A DNA stretch of 64,000 bases. Source: an uncultured Lachnospiraceae bacterium. Its GTDB lineage: Bacteria; Bacillota; Clostridia; Lachnospirales; Lachnospiraceae. The notes under the pieces are model-generated. The model saw only the letters and a list, made by a program, of their open reading frames with translations, searched no databases and had not been told where the DNA came from. The translations under genes and the position numbers were made by a program. The stretch lies in the NCBI GenBank assembly GCA_900550475.1, contig URSA01000006.1, positions 71,353-135,352 of the forward strand, read 5' to 3'. Of this stretch, positions 44,734 through 52,106 are shown in pieces (within the stretch, counting starts at the first letter, position 1; each line of letters begins with the position of its first letter).

Positions 44734-46503
44734 ATGAGATACATATGGAAGAAGATTTTAAAGGGGATTCCGGCGGTGGCGGCTCCGGCAGTCATGTTTT
44801 ACCTGTTTGAGTGGTACACCCACGATCCCTTTGCGGATATCCGCTGGGATATCCAGCTTATGAATATCCTGTTTTTTGAGCTTGTGATGGTGATCCTGTA
44901 TTGCCTGATCGGCAGGCTTCATGTGGCGCTGGCGCTGGAGACGGGCGTTTTCATGCTCTACGGGCTGGCCAACTATTATGTGCTGTCCTTCCGTTCCCAG
45001 CCCATTCAGCCGTGGGATTTCTTTTCCATCAGAACCGCCGCCAGCGTGGCGGGCAATTTTCATTACGGACTGGATGCCCATGCCCTGACGGCGCTCATCG
45101 GTTTTGGGGTTCTGATCGTGGCGGAGCTTCTCTTTTGCCGCAACAGGCTGCAGCACACGGTGAGAAACTGGATGCTGCGCATTCCCGCGGCAGGCTGTGC
45201 GGTGGCAGCGCTTCTTGCCTTTGTTTCCCTGCTGCACAATGAGGAGTTTGTCCAGCAGGAAATCAGAATGTATGACAAGCTGTTTACCCCCACGGTCATG
45301 AGTGAGCGTGACGGTACGGCGGTGGCATTTTTGCTGGAGCTGCAATATATTGACGTGGATCGCCCGGAAGAGTATTCGGGGGAGTATGCCAAGGAGCTTC
45401 TGGCGATGCAAAAGGAGACGCAGACGGCAGAGAAGCGCCCCAATATCATCGTGATCATGGATGAGGCGTTTTCCGACCTTTCGGTGCTGGGCGATTTTGC
45501 CACCAACGAGGACTATATGCCCTTTTTACACAAGCTGCAGGAGGGAGCGGACAACACCGTCACCGGAAATCTCTGTGTTTCCGTCAAGGGCGGCAATACC
45601 GCCAACACGGAGTTTGAGTTTCTCACGGGGAATACCATGGCGTTTCTGCCCTATGGCAGCATTCCCTACCAGCAGTATGTGAACGGGGAGCTGCCGTCCC
45701 TCGCTTCCTATCTGGCGGAGCTTGGTTATGCCACAAGAGCTGCGCATCCGTACTATGCCTCCGGGTGGGAGAGAGAGACGGTTTATCCGCTGCTTGGCTT
45801 TGAACAGGCGGACTTTATAGACAGCTTTGCTTATGCAAGGAAGCTGAGAAAATATGTGAGCGATGAATCCGCTTTTTCCTATATTATTGACAGCTATGAG
45901 GAAAAGGAGGAGGGGAAGCCTCTGTTTTTCTTCGAGGTGACCATGCAGAACCACTCCGGCTATTCGGAGGATTTTGACAATTTTACGCCGGAGATCACGG
46001 CGACGGACTGCGGTTCCGAATCCCTTGACCGTTACCTTTCCCTGATACGGGAGACAGACCGGGCGCTGGAGGAGCTGATCGGGTATTTCTCCGAACAGGA
46101 GGAGGACACCATGATCGTCTTTTTCGGGGATCACCAGCCTGCGGATTATGTGGTGGAACCTCTGTGGAATGCATTGGGAAAGAACGGTGCGGAGCTTACG
46201 GAGGAAGAACAGGCAAAACGTTATGAAGTGCCGTTTTTGATCTGGGCGAATTTTGAGATTGAAGAGGCGCAGGACGTGGAGATCAGCGCTAACTATCTGA
46301 GCGGCTATGCCCTGCGGGCTGCGGGACTTCCCCTGCCTGCCTATGAGCAGTATCTGGAAACCTTGCGGAAGGAGGTTCCGGTGCTTTCTGAGAAGACTCT
46401 GATTACCCGGGATGGCTATGCGGGACAGCCGGACGCATACGAGGGAGATCTGCTCAAAGACTACCGGATCCTGCAATATTATCTGATGTTTGACAGAGAG
46501 TAG
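44734..46503 (+). CDS. LTA-synthase-like membrane sulfatase
   Basis: This 589-residue protein has about five N-terminal membrane helices (residues 10-170) and an extracellular alkaline-phosphatase-fold domain. The nucleophile Thr is in GGNTANTEFEFLTGNT (about residue 290), and other metal and substrate motifs are IVIMDEAFSD, HPYYASGWERE, MQNHSGY and FFGDHQPADY. The family polymerises glycerol phosphate onto glycolipids or transfers phosphoglycerol groups. Whether this member is the main LtaS or a modifier cannot be told. It has its own promoter. Confidence 0.87.
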   Translation: MRYIWKKILKGIPAVAAPAVMFYLFEWYTHDPFADIRWDIQLMNILFFELVMVILYCLIGRLHVALALETGVFMLYGLANYYVLSFRSQPIQPWDFFSIRTAASVAGNFHYGLDAHALTALIGFGVLIVAELLFCRNRLQHTVRNWMLRIPAAGCAVAALLAFVSLLHNEEFVQQEIRMYDKLFTPTVMSERDGTAVAFLLELQYIDVDRPEEYSGEYAKELLAMQKETQTAEKRPNIIVIMDEAFSDLSVLGDFATNEDYMPFLHKLQEGADNTVTGNLCVSVKGGNTANTEFEFLTGNTMAFLPYGSIPYQQYVNGELPSLASYLAELGYATRAAHPYYASGWERETVYPLLGFEQADFIDSFAYARKLRKYVSDESAFSYIIDSYEEKEEGKPLFFFEVTMQNHSGYSEDFDNFTPEITATDCGSESLDRYLSLIRETDRALEELIGYFSEQEEDTMIVFFGDHQPADYVVEPLWNALGKNGAELTEEEQAKRYEVPFLIWANFEIEEAQDVEISANYLSGYALRAAGLPLPAYEQYLETLRKEVPVLSEKTLITRDGYAGQPDAYEGDLLKDYRILQYYLMFDRE

Positions 46504-46602
46504 CGGCGTGTGCCGCCCGCCTGCGGGGTGCGTTCCCGCAATATAATGCCGCTCCGGTTCAGTGCGGTTCTGCCCGGAGGGCTTGTGATTATGATATTGA
46601 TA

Positions 46603-46631
46603 CAAAAAAGAACCCTGTTTGCAGGATTCTT
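46603..46631 (-). terminator. Terminator of tRNA-Val (minus strand)
   Basis: Read on the minus strand, AAGAATCCTG pairs with CAGGGTTCTT across a short loop and is followed by TTTTTT, about 50 bp after the tRNA. Confidence 0.7.
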
Positions 46632-46677
46632 CCTCGGGACAGCCGCCCGGACGGCATATCCGACTACTGATAAAAAG

Positions 46678-46751
46678 TGGGACCAATGGGGCTCGAACCC
46701 ATGACCTCTCGCGTGTGAGGCGAACGCTCATCCCAGCTGAGCTATGATCCC
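46678..46751 (-). tRNA. tRNA-Val (anticodon CAC)
   Basis: A complete 74-nt cloverleaf is present on the minus strand: acceptor GGGATCA/TGGTCCC, D-stem GCTC/GAGC, anticodon stem TTCGC/GCGAG with loop CTCACAC (anticodon CAC at 46717-46715), and T-arm ATGGG-TTCGAGC-CCCAT. The discriminator is A and CCA is not encoded. It reads GUG valine codons. Confidence 0.95.
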
Positions 46752-46843
46752 ATGTGCATAATTATAGCACGTTGCCCGGTAATTGCAAGAGGGAATAGAT
46801 TTTTTGTGTGGCAGACCATGAGGTCTGCGGAACGGAGGCTACC

Positions 46844-47752
46844 ATGACCTTGCAGCAGCTTAAATATATCATCGCCATTGCGGATAACGGTTCCATCAAT
46901 CTCGCGGCAAAGGCGCTCTATGTGTCCCAGCCCAGCCTCTCCGGGGCGGTGGACAAGCTGGAGGAGGAGCTTGGCATCACAATCTTTCTGCGCAATCACA
47001 GGGGGATCACGCTGACGCCGGAGGGCAGCGAGTTTCTGGGTTATGCCAGACAGATCACGGAACAGTACCAGCTCATGGAGGAGCGTTACATTGAGAAGAA
47101 GGCGGGGAAGAAAACCTTCAGTGTTTCCTTGCAGCATTACACCTTTGCGGTGAAGGCTTTCGTGGAGACAGCAAAGGCATTCGGCATGGATGAGTATGAG
47201 CTTGCCATACATGAGACAAAGACCTATGAGGTCATACAGAACGTAAAGAATTTCAAGAGCGAGCTGGGGGTGCTTTACCTGAATGATTTTAACCGGAGGG
47301 TGCTGGAAAAGCTGTTTCATGAGAACGAGCTGGAGTTTCAGGAGCTTTTTCCCTGCAGTATTTTTGTCTATCTCTGGAAGGGACACCCTCTGGCAGACCG
47401 TGAAAAGATCAGCATGGAGGAACTGGAGGAATATCCCTGCATCGCGTTTGATCAGGGGTTAAACAATTCCTTTTACCTGTCTGAGGAGGTGCTGAGTACC
47501 TATGAATACAAGCGCATGATACGGGTGGACGACCGGGCAACCAACCTGAACCTGATGGTGGGGCTGAACGGGTATACGCTCTGCTCCGGTATCATCTGCG
47601 AGGATCTGAACGGGAACAATTACCGGGCGATCCGGCTGGACAGCGACGAGGTCATGCACATCGGATATATCAAGCGGAAAAACGCCATGTTAAGTCCGCT
47701 GGCACAGAAGTATATAGAAGAAATGGAAAAATACAGAGAAAAGGTTTTGTAG
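46844..47752 (+). CDS. LysR-family transcriptional regulator
   Basis: This 302-residue protein has an N-terminal LysR helix-turn-helix (MTLQQLKYIIAIADNGSINLAAKALYVSQPSLSGAVDKLEEELGI) and a substrate-binding domain. GGAGG precedes the ATG at 46844; the frame is open upstream but has no better site. It is divergent from tRNA-Val. The cellulase gene starts 11 bp after its stop, so the pair is likely one operon and the regulator may control it, although LysR genes more often face their targets. Confidence 0.88.
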   Translation: MTLQQLKYIIAIADNGSINLAAKALYVSQPSLSGAVDKLEEELGITIFLRNHRGITLTPEGSEFLGYARQITEQYQLMEERYIEKKAGKKTFSVSLQHYTFAVKAFVETAKAFGMDEYELAIHETKTYEVIQNVKNFKSELGVLYLNDFNRRVLEKLFHENELEFQELFPCSIFVYLWKGHPLADREKISMEELEEYPCIAFDQGLNNSFYLSEEVLSTYEYKRMIRVDDRATNLNLMVGLNGYTLCSGIICEDLNGNNYRAIRLDSDEVMHIGYIKRKNAMLSPLAQKYIEEMEKYREKVL

Positions 47753-47763
47753 GAGGTACGGTG

Positions 47764-49500
47764 ATGAAGGATGGCAGGAGAGCGGTTTATATGTTGAGCG
47801 GCTTATTTCTGGCGGCAATGCTGATGGCAGCAGGCTGCGGAAAGACGAAAACAGATGCGGAAGGGACAGTGGCGGAGAGCACACAGACTACCGTGGAGAG
47901 CGATGCTTCCAAGGACGGCGACGGCATTTTGGGGGATGCGGACAGCACCTCTGCGGACACCGACGGCACTTCCAATGACGCAGGGAAAACCGAGGTCACG
48001 GATGAAAAAGATCCTGCCGGTACGGACGATGCTTCCGGCTCCTCCAAAAAGACGGAGAAAACGCCCGGAATCGCCTCTCCTTCCCGATGCGGTTCCCTTC
48101 AGGTAAAGGGAACGGCACTCACGGATCAGGACGGGAATCCGGTGCAGCTTCGGGGAATCAGCACCCACGGATTGGCATGGTTTCCGGGGTATGTGAACGA
48201 GGATTGCTTCCGTGAACTGCGCGAGGACTGGCAGGCAAATGTGATCCGCCTCGCCATGTATACGGCGGAGAACGGCGGATACTGCACGGACGGAGATAAG
48301 GACAAGCTGAAAAAGCTGGTGCAGGACGGCGTGGCATATGCAACAGAAAACGACATGTATGTCATTATAGACTGGCATGTTTTGTCGGATCAGAATCCGA
48401 ATACTTATATTGACGAGTCCAAGAATTTCTTCCGTGAGATGTCCGCGCTCTACGCAGATTACAATAATGTGATCTACGAGATCTGCAATGAGCCAAACGG
48501 CGGTACCGGCTGGCAGGACATCAAGACTTATGCGGAAGCGGTGATCCCCGTGATCCGTGAAAATGATGAGAACGCCGTGATTTTGGTGGGGACGCCCAAC
48601 TGGTCGCAGTATGTGGATCAGGCGGCGGCAGATCCCATCACCGGATACAGCAACATCATGTATACTCTGCACTTTTATGCGGCAACCCACACGGACTGGC
48701 TGCGGGAAACCATGACGAAGGCGGTGAACGCAGGGCTTCCGATCTTTGTGAGCGAATACGGCATCTGCGACGCCAGCGGCAACGGTGCCATTGATGAAAC
48801 CCAGGCAGACAAATGGGTGGACGCAATGGATGCCCTCGGCATCAGCTATGTGGCATGGAATCTGTCAAACAAGAGCGAGACTTCCGCAATCTTTTCAAGC
48901 AGCTGTGGCAAGACCTCCGGCTTTATGGAGAGTGATCTGAGCGATTCCGGCAAGTGGCTGTACCATATGTTGACGGAGAAGGGCGCGGCGGCGAGCGGCG
49001 GCACCGCAGGGGGCTCGGGTGCATCCGACATGGGTAACGCAGACGCTTCGGGTGCGAGCGGAACGGGAACGGCAGGCGGCTCAGGCGCGAGCGGAACGGG
49101 AACGGCGAGCGGCTCAGGTGCGAGCGGAACGGGAACGGCAGGCGGTTCGGGCGCATCCGGCACGGGCAATGCGGGCGCTTCCGCCACCGGTTCGGTCAGC
49201 GGCACAAGCCTGACCTACACGGTGGAAATGAAAAATAGCTGGGAATCCGAAGGCAAAACCTTTTACCAATATGACATATCCGTCACAAACACCGGCTCAT
49301 CCGATTGCAGCACTTGGAAGCTGGACATAACCTTCACAGGAGACATCACCGTGCAGAATAGCTGGAGCGGAAACTATTCTGTTGACGGCAGCACCCTTCA
49401 TGTCACCCCCGTTGACTACAACAGCACCATCGCCGCAGGCGCCACGATCAAGGACATCGGAGTGATCGTGAGCGGAAAATCGGGACTGGCGGTGAAGTAG
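47764..49500 (+). CDS. GH5 family endoglucanase lipoprotein with C-terminal CBM2-like domain
   Basis: This 578-residue protein begins with a lipoprotein signal (lipobox MAAGC) and a Ser/Thr/Asp-rich linker (to about 115). The GH5 (subfamily 2-like) catalytic domain follows (LRGISTHGLAWFPGYVN onward), with acid/base Glu in YEICNEPNGG and nucleophile Glu in VSEYGICD. A Gly/Ala/Ser/Thr linker with 11-residue repeats leads to a beta-sandwich carbohydrate-binding domain (about 480-578). It should cut cellulose or other beta-1,4-glucans at the cell surface. AGGAGG lies 6 bp before the ATG at 47764. It ends the LysR-cellulase unit. Confidence 0.9.
   Translation: MKDGRRAVYMLSGLFLAAMLMAAGCGKTKTDAEGTVAESTQTTVESDASKDGDGILGDADSTSADTDGTSNDAGKTEVTDEKDPAGTDDASGSSKKTEKTPGIASPSRCGSLQVKGTALTDQDGNPVQLRGISTHGLAWFPGYVNEDCFRELREDWQANVIRLAMYTAENGGYCTDGDKDKLKKLVQDGVAYATENDMYVIIDWHVLSDQNPNTYIDESKNFFREMSALYADYNNVIYEICNEPNGGTGWQDIKTYAEAVIPVIRENDENAVILVGTPNWSQYVDQAAADPITGYSNIMYTLHFYAATHTDWLRETMTKAVNAGLPIFVSEYGICDASGNGAIDETQADKWVDAMDALGISYVAWNLSNKSETSAIFSSSCGKTSGFMESDLSDSGKWLYHMLTEKGAAASGGTAGGSGASDMGNADASGASGTGTAGGSGASGTGTASGSGASGTGTAGGSGASGTGNAGASATGSVSGTSLTYTVEMKNSWESEGKTFYQYDISVTNTGSSDCSTWKLDITFTGDITVQNSWSGNYSVDGSTLHVTPVDYNSTIAAGATIKDIGVIVSGKSGLAVK
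49021..49185 (+). repeat. 33-bp tandem repeat coding the cellulase linker
   Basis: Five consecutive 33-bp units (starts at 49021, 49054, 49087, 49120 and 49153) encode the 11-residue pattern ASGTGTAGGSG. The first unit is diverged and the last partly so. Such in-frame repeats lengthen or shorten easily by slippage, changing the distance between catalytic and binding domains. Confidence 0.8.
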
Positions 49501-49556
49501 GACAGAAGCTGCGCTCATGCAATTTTGGGGGATATGCCGTATTCCTTTCTACGCCC

Positions 49557-49686
49557 CAGCTTTATTTCGGCATTGGAGATGCCGGACAGCCGTGCTTCTT
49601 TTGCAACCCGCAGCTCTGCCCCGGAATTGGCAATGCCGGACGACCTTGTTCCTTCTCTAATCCCCAGCTCCATCCCGGAGCAGGGG
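49557..49686. repeat. 54-bp tandem repeat before palindromic element B
   Basis: Two units (49557-49610 and 49611-49664), each starting CAGCTY and containing CGG-ATTGG-ATGCCGGAC, plus a partial third from 49665 run into the 257-bp palindrome. Sequence before 49557 may be another worn copy. A related single unit precedes copy A at 11535. No gene is supported between the cellulase stop (49500) and 50064. Confidence 0.65.
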
Positions 49687-49943
49687 ATTGTATCCAGACA
49701 ACATTTTCTTCGTGTTTGGATCCCAATTTCCTCCCAAAACAGCCTTTCTTGCTTGCTTTTTCGAGGCGATTGTATCTCAGCACACTTTTTTGCAGTGATA
49801 GATCCCAATTTTTCTTGATATGTGGGATCCCAAAGAGTATTTTTTTCTACCCAGATACAATCGCCTTAAAAATCACCATATTTCCGGCACAATCAGGAAG
49901 TAATTGGGATCTGGAGCAAAACTTTTTTCTCATAGGAGACAAT
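49687..49943. repeat. 257-bp palindromic four-module repeat element, copy B
   Basis: Modules of 42 bp lie at 49687-49728 and 49769-49810 (ATTGTATCY...GATCCCAATT) and, inverted, at 49820-49861 and 49902-49943. Start-to-start spacing is 82, 51 and 82 bp, and total length equals copy A. Outside the module ends identity to copy A is only partial, so what is conserved is the architecture and the module borders. Modules 2 and 3 can pair as GATCCCA/TGGGATC. It lies in the gap between the cellulase and a Nudix gene. Confidence 0.8.
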
Positions 49944-50064
49944 CGGGCTTTTGGTGCTGCAGCACCTCAACGGTGGTCGGGCGGCGGAATAAGGGAAATA
50001 AACGCTCCGGCTTTACGGGCGAAATGCAGAGTTACCGGCAAAACAACATAGCTACAAAAGGAGT

Positions 50065-50523
50065 ATGAAAAATATGGCGCGTACAGAAAACGTGGAATTG
50101 ACAACGTTGTGTCTGCTGCACAGGGATGGAGCGTACCTTTTGCAAGACAGAATCAAGGAGGATTGGCAGGGATATACTTTGCCGGGCGGGCACGTTGAGC
50201 CGGGAGAGTCCATTGTGGATGCTGTCGTCCGGGAGATGCAGGAGGAAACCGGGCTGACGGTTTTGAACCCGCATCTTTGCGGAGTGAAGCAGTTCCCCAT
50301 TGAGAACGGAAGGTATCTTGTATTTCTGTTTGAGGCATCAGAGTACGAAGGCGAACTCACTTCCTCGGAGGAAGGAGCTATGTACTGGGTGCCGGCAGAG
50401 CAATTAAAAAGCGTGAATCCGGTAAGTGATTTTGAAGATATGCTGCATGTGATGATGGATGATAATCTGAGTGAATTTCAATATGTGATTGAAGGAGAAG
50501 AGTGGAGAGTCGTAAAAAGGTAG
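50065..50523 (+). CDS. Nudix hydrolase
   Basis: This 152-residue protein has a complete Nudix box starting GGHVEPGES and ending REMQEETGL (about residues 39-62). It begins with a substrate-entry strand (NVELTTLCLLHRDGAYLLQ). It probably hydrolyses a nucleoside diphosphate derivative such as an oxidised dNTP; the substrate is not readable from sequence. AAGGAG precedes the ATG. It stands alone. Confidence 0.88.
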   Translation: MKNMARTENVELTTLCLLHRDGAYLLQDRIKEDWQGYTLPGGHVEPGESIVDAVVREMQEETGLTVLNPHLCGVKQFPIENGRYLVFLFEASEYEGELTSSEEGAMYWVPAEQLKSVNPVSDFEDMLHVMMDDNLSEFQYVIEGEEWRVVKR

Positions 50524-50804
50524 AAACTTAAGGCGTGTTTGGAACCGGCTTGCTTATACCCGGAAACAATGAGGGAAAATGGTAGCGACTTCATTTCGCC
50601 TGCTTACAAAGTCAAAAGCGGTGAGATAAGGGTGACGGGCGGCAGATGATGATAAAGTTGTTGGAAAGTCTGGCGGCGTTCTATAACGATACTATTCTAA
50701 AATCTGATGTAATTGCGTCATAGAGGACAATGTGCCATTGGACGGAAAAAGTATGTTATCTATGAATATTGCGATGCTGATATTTAAATAAGGAGGAGAG
50801 GGCT
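50524..50804. other. Gene-free gap with possible short remnants
   Basis: Between the Nudix and DinB-like genes a short frame beginning MMIKLLESLAAFYNDTI (near 50647) stops after about two dozen residues, and YVIYEYCDADI follows in another frame. These may be fragments of a lost gene, but I see nothing I can identify and no RNA structure. Confidence 0.3.
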
Positions 50805-51518
50805 ATGACAAAGGAAGAATTAATCCGTTCATTTGAAGAAAAACACAAGGAATTGGAGCTGGCATTGCAGGGAGAGGACATTGAATACATGAGAAAACTG
50901 ACGCTGGATGTCCATGCAATGGTTCATCCTGCGGAGGTGTCCGGCAGAACAGAGAAAACGATGGCAGACTATGTGTTGGATTATATGATGGGAGGGCATC
51001 AAAACGACCTTGTGCCGAGGGAAAATTGGGAGGAAGACCTTCATTATGCCGGGACAAATACAGTGCCGCTGTGCTGGCAGTTCTGGCATACTTACAGAAT
51101 TGAGGATTTGGTAAGCAACATCTTGATGGCAAATCAAAACCAGCTGTTCAATGAAGACTGGCAGAAAAGAATCGGCGCAAATATTACGGATACGGGGAAT
51201 GCGCTGGAGCTGGATGAAGCAATTGCCTTTGCCAAAGGGATTCATGTGAACGCCTTACGCGAATACATGATTGCTGTTGGAAAGAATACAAGACAGATTT
51301 TGGAGAAGCTTACGCTGGATCAGATCAAATCCATGGCACCGGCAACATGGGTGATGCGAATTTTGGAGGAAGGCGGTGTTACGACGGATTTTCGATCCGT
51401 ATGGCTTCTGGTGTACTGGGGAAGACTGACGAGGGGCGGAATGATTTTAACGCCCATGACCGGGCACCACATGATGCACCTGCCTCCTTGCCTGAACCAT
51501 TTACCGACCTTGCATTAG
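50805..51518 (+). CDS. DinB-like family protein
   Basis: This 237-residue helical protein has histidines placed as in DinB metal-binding four-helix bundles: LDVHAMVH near residue 43, FWHTYRIED near residue 88 and GHHMMHL near the C-terminus. DinB-superfamily enzymes are often thiol-dependent S-transferases. The function here is unknown. AAGGAGGAG precedes the ATG. It is followed by a strong terminator, so it is monocistronic. Confidence 0.65.
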   Translation: MTKEELIRSFEEKHKELELALQGEDIEYMRKLTLDVHAMVHPAEVSGRTEKTMADYVLDYMMGGHQNDLVPRENWEEDLHYAGTNTVPLCWQFWHTYRIEDLVSNILMANQNQLFNEDWQKRIGANITDTGNALELDEAIAFAKGIHVNALREYMIAVGKNTRQILEKLTLDQIKSMAPATWVMRILEEGGVTTDFRSVWLLVYWGRLTRGGMILTPMTGHHMMHLPPCLNHLPTLH

Positions 51519-51534
51519 ATATACCTGTAATTTG

Positions 51535-51566
51535 CACTCTCGGGTGAATACCCGGGAGTGTTTTTT
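51535..51566 (+). terminator. Intrinsic terminator after the DinB-like gene
   Basis: CACTCTCGGGT (51535-51545) pairs with ACCCGGGAGTG (51550-51560), followed by TTTTTT. Confidence 0.9.
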
Positions 51567-51616
51567 ATACAACTCTACATTCAAAAGCCATAAAAACTAA
51601 ATTGACAATTCATTGC

Positions 51617-51673
51617 ATACCCCTTAAGAATCTTTCATACATTGTAAAAAAGATTCTTGAGGGGTATTTTTTT
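51617..51673 (+). promoter_or_regulatory. Sigma-E-like promoter inside a terminator/RBS-sequestering hairpin at the spoIIID start
   Basis: An 18-bp inverted repeat, left arm 51618-51635 and right arm 51649-51666 (TACCCCTTAAGAATCTTT against its complement with one G-U pair), has a 13-nt loop and a T-run at 51667-51673. The right arm holds the ribosome-binding site GAGGGG, and the T-run includes the first two bases of the TTG start codon. The loop begins with CATACATT (51636-51643), a sigma-E -10 match, 14 bp after ATACC (51617-51621) as -35. RNA started from it would begin near 51650 and lack the left arm. Confidence 0.65.
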
Positions 51674-51926
51674 GAAGGACTATATCGAGGAAAGGGCAAT
51701 GAATATCGCCAATTATATCATTGAATCCAATGCCACGGTGCGCCAGACCGCCAAGACCTTTGGCGTGTCGAAGAGTACGGTACATAAGGACGTGACAGAC
51801 CGCCTGATGCAGATTAATCCGACGCTTGCCAAACAGGCGAGGCGGGTGCTGGATGTCAACAAATCAGAAAGGCATATTCGGGGCGGCATGGCAACAAAGG
51901 AGAAGTATCTGCATCAGCATACATAA
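51672..51926 (+). CDS. spoIIID: Stage III sporulation protein D
   Basis: This 84-residue mother-cell transcription factor has a central helix-turn-helix (TVRQTAKTFGVSKSTVHKDV, residues 23-42) and a basic C-terminal tail (RHIRGGMATKEKYLHQ), the normal size and layout of SpoIIID. It activates and represses sigma-E genes. The start is TTG at 51672, 7 bp after GAGGGG, giving MKDYIEERAMNIANYI as in other SpoIIIDs. The initiation region is buried in an unusual hairpin overlapping a sigma-E-like promoter. Confidence 0.93.
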   Translation: MKDYIEERAMNIANYIIESNATVRQTAKTFGVSKSTVHKDVTDRLMQINPTLAKQARRVLDVNKSERHIRGGMATKEKYLHQHT

Positions 51927-52034
51927 AAATACAACCACGGAGGTAACCGCATTTTGCAGCAGAGCTTTCCACAAGGATGTTTGTGTAATTGTCATGGGAA
52001 GGCTGCAAAATACGGAAGCCGAAGCACAAACTCT

Positions 52035-52063
52035 TTGACTTCCCTGTCTGTCTGGCATATAAT
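52035..52063 (+). promoter_or_regulatory. Promoter of guaA
   Basis: TTGACT (52035-52040) and TATAAT (52058-52063) are 17 bp apart. The leader would be about 37 nt, too short for a purine riboswitch. Confidence 0.75.
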
Positions 52064-52106
52064 GAGCCTTAGACGGTGTGATTCACCTACATTAGGGAGG
52101 ACAAGC

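Noticed and set aside
49515..49818. Short open frames on both strands across repeat element B and the 54-bp repeats
   Set aside because: The 82-bp module period is not a multiple of three and the frames are not preserved between copies A and B, so they are by-products of the repeat.
52064..52106. Purine riboswitch in the guaA leader
   Set aside because: The leader from the promoter at 52035-52063 is too short to hold one, and no aptamer motif is visible.
51954..52106. Upstream extension of GMP synthase
   Set aside because: The frame is open but the added residues are unlike guaA and span the guaA promoter; AGGGAGG precedes the ATG at 52107.
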